From Styela clava (taxonomy: Eukaryota > Chordata > Ascidiacea > Stolidobranchia > Styelidae): DNA of 64,000 bases. Below, in pieces: positions 1-11,045 of this stretch. The position numbers and the translations under genes are program-made. The stretch spans positions 19,080,001-19,144,000 of the forward strand of contig NC_135260.1 in the NCBI RefSeq assembly GCF_964204865.1, read 5' to 3'. Positions within the stretch are counted from its first letter, which is position 1, and each line of letters begins with the position of its first letter. The notes below the pieces were generated by a model. It was not told the DNA's origin and made no database searches. It worked only from the letters and a program-made list of their open reading frames with translations.

Positions 1-558
1 TTGCTCAATCATCAATATACACACCCCTTTGCTGAACTTGGTATTTCAAAATGCAACCTTGTGTCCCAATCATTGTCTAATAATCAGAGGTTTCAGATTC
101 ATAATGTCACGACCAACTAATTACCTTTTTGTCTTCTTGTAAGCCAATAATACTCTGACTATAAATATTTTCATGTATGAGTTTGAGTATGAATAAAATA
201 GACTGCAAATCTCCAACAAATCACCAATCCAAGTATTTCTGGAAACACAATATTTTTATATTTACCATTTTTTAAAAACTAATCTTATTTTCCTATCTAA
301 TCCAATTCAATCATTTCTTTAAAGAAATTTGGTTAGGTTTGGTATAGAAACTTCTATTTCTATCAGAAAATATTTCCAATTTGTAACCTTGCAGAAAAAC
401 ATTTTTGTGTGTGCAATATTTAAATTTCTTTGAATGGACATCTACAGCTCTTTGCATTATATACATACGAATCCACTATTGCATAGTAATAAGATGAAGC
501 AAATCGTTTCTTATGAATTTGTAGCCCGCATTTAAGATCAACAATTTATTTTATTCAG
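1..558. other. ASCC3 intron or upstream sequence, no exon seen
   Basis: This AT-rich stretch precedes the first ASCC3 exon I can identify. It ends in a good acceptor (ttattttattcag at 546-558). I looked for the residues that normally come before the first visible exon in this family and did not find them, so it is most likely intron. Confidence 0.5.
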
Positions 559-3500
559 AAACTTATCAGAACATTTACCGCTTCAAGTCAGTCCAGATTC
601 ATTTGGATCATCAAGTACCAAAGCACATCTTCTGTTCCAAGCACATTTTTCTAGAATAAAGATGCCTTCATCTGATTATGCAACTGACTTGAAATCTGTT
701 CTCGATCAAGCTTTCAGGATATTGCAGGTAGAATTTGAAGAAAAAATAGTTTTGCTCAGCGACAGTTGCATTGTTTTGAGCGTTATCGAGTATTTGACCA
801 CCCTTTACTGGAATGACAGATTTTAGTGCAATGGTTTTTTTTACAACCCGTGGCTCCCTGCACATCTATAGAGTTCCTAGTTTTGCATTTGGCATGTTTC
901 CATCAGTTATTCTATGCGTTTTTTTTTCGGATGAAAGCAAAAGTATGGAAGCATCAGTCAGGGGATTAAATTAATCGAAGTCAATTTTATATTAAATTAT
1001 TGGAGTTATCGCTAATAGTGAAAGGATTTGTTCGTGCCCCCCTGAGAATCACTCCTAGAGGGCCGACAGTCTAGTTGAAAAAACCTGTTTTAGCGTCTGG
1101 AAGGATGGTTTACTTACGTCTTAGACAATTGCTGGAATTCCTACAAATGCAGTGTGATTTGCATATTTGCTGGTTGGTTTATGACTTTGTCCAAACGCGT
1201 GGTTCATCATAATGATTGAGCTGCCCCATTGGTTTTCATTCTTTCTCTAGTGTTAAATAGGAAATATCATACCCCAATACATATATTCAAAAATAATACT
1301 TGGTGTTTTTTATAGTTCGGGCGTCCCAAGTTTCTGAAAGTGTTTTTAACGCTGCTATCCAATTTTATTTCATGTCAATACTAATTCGACACAATGCTGA
1401 TTTCATCTGGAATTCACAAATCAAATTGACTTGTATACAGTCAAATTAAAATTTGCTAATGTTATTTTGTAAAGGTTAAAGGTTAAAGAATATTTTGTGG
1501 AATGTTCGTCATCGGTATTAGTATTGTATTATCTTGTATCCATTTCATACACAGGGTATGATTGATATCAGTGCGGATGAAGGAATGCTGATTACAACAC
1601 TTCGTGTTATGCATATGGCACAGATGGTTGCACAAGGAATATGGTTTGATAATCGTTCAACATTGTTAACTCTTCCATATGTGGAGGAAAAAAATCTGTT
1701 TGTCTTCAAGTAAGTTTTTTACAGTTCTATATACTTTTAACAGCATGGAAAATGTGAAAGGACAGCAAAAGACAGTCTAAGAATTAAAAAATTCACTGTC
1801 AATTTACTTTAAATTAATGTTGTCGCAAATGATACCTAGTGATGACCTTTGCTCTTAGTTCCACGAGAATCTTTTCCCGACCTCTTAGAGGGCAGAGAGC
1901 ACGGTTTGGGAAACCCTAATTTGAGCAAATAATCACTTATATGTTTGGATGTACAGGTTTCATTCATCCGATCACAATTTTTAGCTTGACTTAGTCAACC
2001 GAATCTATTCTGTTAGTGGTACCTTGGTGATATTAAGTAAATAGTGTGTTTGGATGGATATAGCGCATAGGCAGATAGTCAAGAATATATACAAGATTCA
2101 TGCTATTTCATGTTTTCATTCACCAATAAATTATAATAATATTTCAGGCAGTTCTCATTCAGAGGAGATCAAGTTCGACACTTGCCTGAACTAATGTCAT
2201 TATGCAAAGAAAATCCAAGTTACGTTAAAGATGTTCTGATGAAGCATTTCACTGAAGCTCAAGCTAAAAAGGTTACTTTTTGATATATGCTCACTTCTCA
2301 TCGTTGGCAGTAGACAAATGTTTTAGTGATGTCCAAATCTATATAATTTGGTGATCTGTCTTGGAATAAATATTCTGTATGACATATATGAAATTGCAAA
2401 AGTTAAAAATATTAATGATTGGGAACGTATAGCATGTATAAATAAAAACCTCGAATTGAAAATTTCCAAATTTCATCCTACTTAATTTAGTTTTATCATA
2501 TGCTTTGCTTAATATTTTGTCATCCTGTTTTAATCCAAGCGATATCCTGGAATGATACTTGTTTGAATATTTTTATACAGTGCGTATTCACTCCCTTCGT
2601 TTTGAACAAGGCCACGTATAGGTGTCTGCTATTTGACGATATGTGAGAAGCTACTTTGGAATGACTGAAATCGTTGATTTTGTCTATCCGAAATACTACA
2701 CCATGGGATGTGTAACATGCAATATCAACACATTTAGTCTTTTTCAAGTGCTATATCAACACACCCACTATCTCGCTGCCATTGTTTCTATCCTAAACTT
2801 TACCTTACCATTTTAATCTTTTTTTTAGATTTGCGATCATTTGCGAAATCTTCCTGTTGTTGATGTAAAGTTACATGTAAAAGGAAGTTGGGAGAAGAAC
2901 GAGAAAATAAAACAAAAGATTGTTCCAGATGTTCATGGTATGAAAGTATTTTGAATCATTTGCTCCTACCAGTCAGTCGACTTGATCACCCAACAATTTT
3001 CAATTCTCTATCAGATTATGTTAGTCCAACTTGGGCATATTTCCCAATAGTAGGTAGCTTGGGACCCGAGTTACTTCGACTGTCTTTAACAGTCTTTTTT
3101 ATATATAGTCTCGGTTCTTCTAGCTCTTTTTTCTCATTTGCTTGGTTTTTAGTTGTATGTACATTGTACATTATTATACTTTTAACACTATAATCTTGGC
3201 ACACTTTTTATTATTATTAGAGTTTCGGGATTTTTGTAACAAAACTTTACACAGTTCTTGCCAAATATGTTATCATTCTTAACTTAAGCTAAAGGCATTT
3301 GGACACCTAATGAAAAGTCTTTACATAAACATTGCACTTCTTGTGTAGCTGCCCTAAAAATTAAATCAGCTTTCAAATATAGCAGTCCAATATGACCTCT
3401 GAATGGGAAGATATGCAAATGGGTATTGGGACCATAAAACCATTCCCACACAATTTAAATGAAATATTAATTTTGTGAAGAAACCGAATTATTACTTGAA

Positions 3501-6500
3501 CCATTTGTAATGTTGCAGTTGCAGTGTTTGCAAATAATGAAATTCCACTTATTTGTTGATGGCATTGCTTTTCATGTTTGAAATCGGGGCTTATTTTATT
3601 ATATAAAATACATAGCATATGATTTTCTCTGTTGTTTTTTAAAACAAAATGATTTTAAAAGCCAATGAAAGTTGTTTTGAAGCTTATGGAGAAATAAAAA
3701 ACTTTAATGCTTTAATCCAGTGGTTCTCAAAGTGGGCTTGGCGACGCCCAAGTGCGTCGTTGCAATTTTGCTAGGGCCTCGCAAAACTTTTTTCTTTTGC
3801 GAAATTGTACCTGTTTTGCGGTGGGTAGAAGAAGTCTAAATATAAAATTGCACTGCCGACATGTACAAGCTTAAGCGCTACTGAACAAAAAAAGTCTGAA
3901 CAAAGAATTCGCAAGTATAATGATAGCAACTTGAAATTTGGATCGTTCAGTTTTCGTGTAAAAAAGATCCGTGGTTTCTGTTGCAACTGGGCATGCGATG
4001 TTACTCAATGCCGGTTAGGCTTATTAGATAACATGCTTTCACTGGCTAAAATCTTGCTACAAACAACACATTGCAACTGGAATCGATATAAAATGAATTG
4101 TATATTTTGAAAAGTTTTTGGATTTCTCTGGATGAAGATTATCTTCCTTAAATAAAAAAGCGATGGGCACTGTCATCCCCTTTGTGACTTCTTATTTATG
4201 TGAAGCAAACTTTTCTATCATGAAAGTAATAAAGGCAAAAAATCTCTCTAGAGTAAATGTTAAAAGGGAAATGCATGCGGCTCTCACAGTTCACTCCCAA
4301 GGTTGAATGACAAATAGTTGTAAAAAAAAGCAAGTGCACCCATCAAATTAAATGCGATTTCACTAACTTTTGTGAAGTTTTGTTTGTTTGTTTAAATGAA
4401 ACACATTGCAAAAAAAGTTCTTTTATTAAAGGGTACTAAGACGTTTTTTATGGGGAGTCGCAACTTGAGCATATTTTTTTTGAGTGCGTCGCAATACAAA
4501 GAAGTTTTAGAACCACTGCTTTCATCAATACAGGTGTTGGGATACAAAATCGTAAGACGTGGATGGATGTTCACATGAATCAAGAATATCACGTTGCAGT
4601 TTCTCTAGCAAGATTAAACAAGGGACATGTGAGTTTTAGTGATAAATATATATTTAGTTGTTGAAATTGATTGAATTTTCCAATTCAATTTTGCCGTAAA
4701 TAATTTGATTTTGTTTGTGACTGGTTGCTTTATTTTTCACATATCATAATGAATTGTTTAGTACTAAAATAGTACATCTTTAAGTTATAACCTTTTCTTC
4801 TTCCAAATTTAAATGTTTCAATTGGGAAAATTTTACCTTACATTCGCATGTAGTATAATTAATATTCTTTACTTATCTAAAGTTATTTAATACACATATA
4901 TAGGCCTATATGTACACATTATGGACTATTCAAACTGTACAAAAGCCACAGTAAGAATTGTACATATCACTAAGCTCAGGGGTGTGGCACATCGTGCTAA
5001 GCGTTGGGAATATGCTTGCCACCACTCCCATGCAGGGTTAATGATTACCGGACTCCCCGTCACCGCAGGGTGGTTCACGTAACTGCTGGTCAGTTAGGGC
5101 TTCCTTCACCAAGTTCACAACTGGCTAGGTAATCCTTTAAATCTTAAAAATCCTAATAGCTAATAATGATCCATAAAAGATTTTATATACATATTGAGCG
5201 GGAATGAAGAATTTCAAAATAGGCAAAGAGAGGTCAATAGCAAAAAAATTGGGAACCAATGCCTTGGCGTAAGAACATAGTAAGCCGAACAAATAAATAA
5301 CTTTTTGCCCACAGCCTACTATGGTATTTTAATTTTTCTTACTTTAATGATATTACTTTTGTTGTGAAAATATAATATGGTGCTCTACAGACGGTGACTA
5401 ATACCCATTTTTCTACGCAGCATGATGGTAAAGCTCTCACCCCACGTTTCCCTAAACCCAAATTAGAGGGCTGGTTTTTACTGCTCGCTGACGTAGAACG
5501 GAAAGAAGTTATCGCACTAAAGAGAGTACAGACATTACGGAACAGAACTACAGAACTTCTGTCATTTTATCCTGACAATATTGAAAGGTTTGTGAATTGT
5601 TTTATTGAAAAGACAAAACTTAACTTTGTCATTAATTTAATAATTGTTATACTGACCAGTGACACTGAATGATATTTGCCATACGTGCCCAATTACGCCC
5701 ACGTGTTGAAAGAGCCTGTGTAGTGCTTGGCTATAATTTGTGGGGTTGACACGCACATAGCGTATGGTTCTCGCCTTTGATTTATGATAAAATAATTGGA
5801 ATAATAAATTGAAAGAAGAAAAACTGAATCATCCAATTCATCCCTTCGTGAAATATAATACATATATTTTGCGCTCTGTTTGTTGCATTTTGGAACCTGG
5901 ATAGTGAATCTAGGGATAGAGTAACTATGTACTTAAGCTCTGTTATGCACTATTTATTCTACTATTACTGATATCAAAGAATGGCGTGTGTGCACTGTGA
6001 AGTCTGTGATGAGTGGATTCTTCAGATAAGCTATACGTTATTGATTTCATAGAATACTATTCTGTTCTGTGTGGTTGTCTTTGGAACTATTTTTTTTACA
6101 TGGTAAAAAACATTTTGTTCTGCCGAAACCCTTTTCGAATTTCGAAGTACTTTGACTGGTTTATTTACCATAAATAAATTGTATCTCTCCTCCATTTTGA
6201 TTCATAAAATTTTGACTCATTTCCCTTATCTTCCAGTTTGTTGATAATAGCCTTCACCTAAATAAATGCCAGTTATTTACCCGAATTGCACAGGTAAATA
6301 CTAATTTAATAGTCAGTTCTCTTTATTGAAGGAGAAACATACAATTTACATTCTCTCGCGTCATTTGACCTTTCCCAACTTGAATAAAATCGCAAACGTT
6401 TTACACGGTGTGATATAACTAATGAATTTATTCATCAGGTAGTGACATTTGTTGGGTCGGTCGACCTTGTTGACCTTCCAGTCTTTCCCTTCCCCCTTAT

Positions 6501-6811
6501 ATTTTATGATTACTATTCCATTCTTTTTACTGCAATGTGTACTATGATAATATATTTAGAAATAAATCATTTTCTCTCTCTATCAGTGTTTATGATCAGA
6601 AAATGGGTTATTCATTTATTAGCAATGTATACCGTATTTGTTTAACACACTTTATTAAATATGATTTTCTTAATTTTAAAATTTTAATTACAGGAAAGTT
6701 TATTCTGTCTGGTTGGTCTCGGATTCGTATCTTGGATTAGATCAACGGTACGATGTTCGGATAAATGTCACACAACCTATCAGCAATTTTCAACAAGATG
6801 AAGATGGTTAA
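559..6811 (+). CDS. ASCC3: ASCC3 C-terminal part (Ski2-like helicase, second Sec63 domain), seven exons
   Basis: ASCC3 is the large helicase of the ASC-1 complex, acting in alkylation repair and in ribosome-quality-control splitting of collided ribosomes. I see coding exons at 559-727, 1555-1709, 2148-2271, 2829-2937, 4534-4628, 5421-5587 and 6694-6811. All junctions are GT/AG and phases agree throughout, giving about 313 residues that end in ISNFQQDEDG and TAA. Recognisable stretches are TKAHLLFQAHFSR, DLKSVLDQAFRILQ, IWFDNRSTLLTLPYVEEKN, LPVVDVKLHVKGSW, TPRFPKPKLEGWFLLLADVE and YLGLDQRYDVRINVTQ. These form the second Sec63 module (helical bundle plus Ig-like end) of the ASCC3/SNRNP200 group. 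The GWFLLLADV and YLGLDQRYD region fits ASCC3 better than SNRNP200. Helicase cassettes lie outside the window to the left. One intron carries a hAT transposon and the next a SINE. An AATAAA at about 7452 could be the polyadenylation signal. Confidence 0.9.
3718..4518 (+). mobile_element. hAT-type DNA transposon, decayed, in an ASCC3 intron
   Basis: The left end begins cagtggttctcaaa and the right end reads, inverted, cagtggttctaaaa. The flanks are ctttaatc (3710-3717) and ctttcatc (4519-4526), an 8-bp target duplication with one mismatch, which is the hAT length. The interior keeps a piece of transposase C-terminus. At 801 bp it is a deleted, non-autonomous copy. Its right end lies 15 bp upstream of ASCC3 exon 4534-4628, so that exon's branch-point region now consists of transposon and duplicated target sequence. 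Confidence 0.85.
4184..4307 (+). pseudogene. hAT transposase C-terminal (dimerisation) remnant
   Basis: Plus-strand translation gives VTSYLCEANFSIMKVIKAK followed by an SRVNV-type segment and ends HSQG and a stop. This is the conserved C-terminal pattern of ZBED5/FAM200-like hAT transposases (YLCE.FS....IK.K...R). No DDE-domain upstream part is readable in this copy, so it is a fossil inside the 3718-4518 element. Confidence 0.75.
4981..5121 (+). mobile_element. tRNA-derived SINE, partial copy (SINE family 1)
   Basis: It shares with the longer copy at 35549-35826 (minus) the block gcacatcgtgctaagcg, the following tgccaccactcccatgcagg, and the downstream gtggttcacgtaactgctg and ttagggcttcc blocks. 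The tRNA-like head is recognisable, but the B-box part is shortened compared with the 35-kb copy. It lies in the ASCC3 intron between exons 4534-4628 and 5421-5587. Confidence 0.7.
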
Positions 6812-8845
6812 TTTATAATAGTTGTTGTTTCTTCCCCGCTATTTATCAATGTACAAGAAATCTATTATCTGTAAACTTCAAATTCCTTTATAAAAGTTCA
6901 TTGTATTAGTTCACATGCATATCTATATTGTACTTGCTGACAGCGACTTCGCAAAATTTGCTGATGCCGATTTTTTAAACGGCAAATATTTCCCACTTTC
7001 TGATAATTCGATTTCTGATAATTATAATATAAAAGAAATATGCACGACTCATATTGGTTTCCTGATTCTGTGGTGATAAATATATTTTTCAAAACTTGAA
7101 TATCTTAATTCACTCAATTGATAACAGAATTTGAGACGTTTGGAGATCGGATATATTCAAGGTGTCAGTTTATTTAAATCAAACTCAATTTTGGTGTGCC
7201 GACTTCATCTTAATTTTTTATTGCGATATTCTGAAATATCGGTAATGTAGGCCTCGTATTTTTCAATATAATAACAACATATCGGCGCTTGTCTGGTGCA
7301 TACCTAGTTCCTTAAACTATTATTAATCAGATGGCCAATCTTATTTGCCAATCATCCGGTTTCCGTCATTATTGTGTCAATTTGTTCAAAATGTATCTGA
7401 GGATTTTGTGTGTTTTTTTTGAACTTTCCTCTTCAATACATTGTGAGGTGCAATAAACCGTGCCATTTTATTGGTGGATGAATATGTGTGTTTAGTCATC
7501 TCTCAGTACTACCTATCGACAAGGAATTATCAGTGCGTTGCCGTTTCGACAAGTGCTGTTGGAGCCGCCATGGACGACAATTTTTTTTTTATATATATTC
7601 AATTTCTGATTGAGGAAATCCGATCAAATAGCATAATAATAGGAAACGTGTCGTCATTCAGTCACTAGTATGTGTCTGATAGGATAAGTAATAATACCAT
7701 ATCAACCTCTAACACGACATACAATGATGATACAACAACGAAGAGATACAAAAATATAGCATGCCAATGTCGTCTCGTTGACAGGAAAATTAGCTATGTT
7801 GCAATGGGGTTCTAACAAGCTTACTTCGTGGTTCTAAATCAATACAATGCACATCGTTGCATTTATACAATTCTCAAATTGTTAAGATCACGCGGGACAT
7901 TACATACACCTTGCCCTGACAGAATTATCAGCTCGAATCAATGTCGACCTAGTTTGTTATTTTACAAGATACTGGTGGTTTTACGTGAATGAGTCGCCTT
8001 ATCGGCCTTCCCCTCCACTTTGAGAACTATGAACAATTTTGCCAGGTTGTTATTGAAGCATAATATACGAGGAAATACATATTGAGAAACGAAATTTCAA
8101 AATTATGATTGATGATGTCATCAAGTTGACATATGCCCTGCAAACAAGCATCCGTTGTGGTGATACTGATTCAGATGCTATCTTCAAGTTGCAACATGAA
8201 ATTTGTAAATTAGATTTGACCAACTTTTTGGGTGGCCTTGTCAGTTGGCCATGCGAGGTTTGGAGTGTAATATTCCTTAGTCACTATTTCGTCATAATTT
8301 CTTGCGCAATAAGGCTGGTATGTCGATTTCCATTACCAGCTACGCCCAGTATTGTGTATACGACGGTTACGGTTTGCTGCTACCAGTGTTCATGATTGAT
8401 AGTTACTATTAATACTTTTAGACTTTGTCGCTGGAATATTCAATTTACTGTCGACCCAAGTTTGGCGGTTGCAGTCATGCTTATGTACCTCTCGTTTGAC
8501 CGATTTTTTGGAATGCTTTTGTTCCGCCTACGTCGCGGTGTTTGGGACCGACAATTTGGTAACAACTCGAAAACGTAGGTTGCGAAATATTTGGCGAGGT
8601 AAAAATGAATTGACCGTTAGATTATAACTTTTGATTTCATTACGCAAATTGAATACCAAAAGCCGGTATTTGATGTCAAAATCGAGGTATGATTATAGCA
8701 TATATGGTTGTTAATGAATGTTATGTTACCGTATATTGCTATTTCGTAGATTGTCTCTGACTTGCAAGTTACCCGTTCACCCTTCAGCTTCAACGCCCAC
8801 GTGAATGAAGATGCGTTAAAAATCTCTATATGTTTTTATTCGTAA
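6812..8845. other. No supported gene; ASCC3 3' flank
   Basis: It probably starts with the ASCC3 3' UTR. An open frame at 8105-8395 (+) resembles no family I know and has no supporting splice or promoter signal. The rest is AT-rich with stops in all frames. Confidence 0.4.
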
Positions 8846-9270
8846 ATTTCCACAACACACAGAATATAAATCTTATAACATTTATCCAGACTAGCTTAGA
8901 ATGGTTTACATCGTCTTCTCTCTCCCTATCGAAAGATATCGGAGTCGTATTTATACGTTGAGCATAAACCTTATTAAATACTGTAAACGTGAGCTCGTGA
9001 TTCACGTTATAAACAGAAATTCCTATTATCTCAACAAGGGTAATTAGGTACATCGTACGGATGGGAACTTAGATATAATTATTTCAATCAGTGCCAAAGG
9101 TCTTGAGAATATAGATTTTAATTTGATAATGACTGGATGGAACCTGTTATGTTCTTAAACCTGGTGTAATTTGATTCCTACGAAAGTCTTTGTTCGAATT
9201 TTGGGAAAAATTAACTGTGTTTTCATATTTTAACATGAAATGGGGTACATTTGGGGGTTAGTTGCTATAT
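8846..9270 (+). repeat. 425-bp direct repeat, left copy
   Basis: This segment recurs at 10621-11045 with a constant offset of 1775 bp, no indels and two mismatches, both within the first 12 bases. It contains no recognisable TIR or TG...CA ends. It encodes a 75-codon chance frame on the minus strand that appears in both copies. Confidence 0.95.
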
Positions 9271-10620
9271 TATCTCCCCATCTTACTAACTGGAAGTTTA
9301 AAGATTTGGCACCCTCTAATAAAGTGGAAATATATCGAAAAATACAATACACAATGCTAAAATTAATGATATAGGTCAAAAAAATATTTACATGTATATG
9401 ATCTACAATGAGACACGACATTGAAATAAAGAAGAGTTTATAGAAAGAGTAAAGATTGTAAAGTAGAATTACAGAAGGATGGCGTATTTTTATTTAAAAA
9501 ATTTTGGTTTGGACGGTTAAAACATATTTTCAATTTAATGTATTTCGCTAAGTTAAAATACTTATACTCGCTTTATCGCATTGTTACGATTTTGTAGACC
9601 TAGTTGGTCAATATATGCTTGTCCCATGTCGGGAAGAAAAAACGCATTTTTAAGTTTATGCCATCTCAGGGCTTTTTTGAAAAAATAACGCTTTTGGATA
9701 CAATTTTTGTTTAATGAGCTTATTATTTCACCGTTCTATATGACGGCTTTGTAAATAATTTAAAGTATGACTCGCTCGAATCTACTTTTAGAAAGCATTT
9801 TAATTCCAACGAAATCTATTTAATCGAAAATGAATGTTAACCACAAATATTTAATAATATAAATCTCTAAAAGGTATTTGAAATTAAAATATTCAAAGTT
9901 GTTACCATTAATTAATTTATAAAAATTAAAAGTCGAATGAAACGCCATGTATATATAAGAAGAAAAAGAAGTACTTTACCTTAGTATTAGTGGAAGAATG
10001 AAAAATGTCTGTCTCAATGAGGAGAAAAACCTGCAAATCATGAAACAAATTGTAGAATTACATGCTCCTGATCTGTATATCCAATAGGTAAGCGCGACAA
10101 TTTCTCTATTGTTCGGAATAGAGCGCGTAATTTACCGTAAAACAGTCCATATAGTTCATTGTTTTCAACAGTTCGTTTTTGATTAGGTTTTTCACCTCGA
10201 ACATATATCATGTTCTAAAAGAGTTCATTTCGATCGATGTTCAATACAGTCCATATTCATGATTTTAACGTTTCCAGAGTCCGTTACCATAGTTCAACTG
10301 TTTTCAATTGAGATTATTGTCTTTTCATAATGTTTTTGATTATTTCGGCTTGTCAGCAATTTGCTACTTCAATCGTTGTTCCAGGCAATTTGAATGTCCT
10401 CGACGTTCGTAAGTTGGTCGAATTTGATTTTCGCACGTTTTGTATAGATGGTTTCTCGGCAATTGTTGGAAGCTTTCGCTTGGTCTGTTTTTTGGTTGAT
10501 TCCTTCCAATTGTTGCTTGTTGTCCGTTGATCTGGTCCGTTTCAGAAGGTTAATTCAAGTCGGCTTTGTCACCATTTATAGCATAAATAATGGGTAAATT
10601 CTGTTTGATTTTATTCTCAG

Positions 10621-11045
10621 ATTTCCACGATACACAGAATATAAATCTTATAACATTTATCCAGACTAGCTTAGAATGGTTTACATCGTCTTCTCTCTCC
10701 CTATCGAAAGATATCGGAGTCGTATTTATACGTTGAGCATAAACCTTATTAAATACTGTAAACGTGAGCTCGTGATTCACGTTATAAACAGAAATTCCTA
10801 TTATCTCAACAAGGGTAATTAGGTACATCGTACGGATGGGAACTTAGATATAATTATTTCAATCAGTGCCAAAGGTCTTGAGAATATAGATTTTAATTTG
10901 ATAATGACTGGATGGAACCTGTTATGTTCTTAAACCTGGTGTAATTTGATTCCTACGAAAGTCTTTGTTCGAATTTTGGGAAAAATTAACTGTGTTTTCA
11001 TATTTTAACATGAAATGGGGTACATTTGGGGGTTAGTTGCTATAT
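10621..11045 (+). repeat. 425-bp direct repeat, right copy
   Basis: Near-identical to 8846-9270 by direct reading. Both copies stop abruptly after gttgctatat, where the flanks diverge. The 1350-bp spacer between copies is unrelated AT-rich sequence. Confidence 0.95.

Noticed and set aside
8105-8395. 96-codon plus-strand frame beginning MIDDVIKLTYALQ
   Set aside because: Composition is protein-like at first but it matches nothing I know, and the second half looks like translated noncoding DNA.
8826-9053. ORF conserved between the two 425-bp repeat copies (also at 10550-10828)
   Set aside because: The identity reflects DNA duplication, not protein constraint; the two differ outside the repeat.
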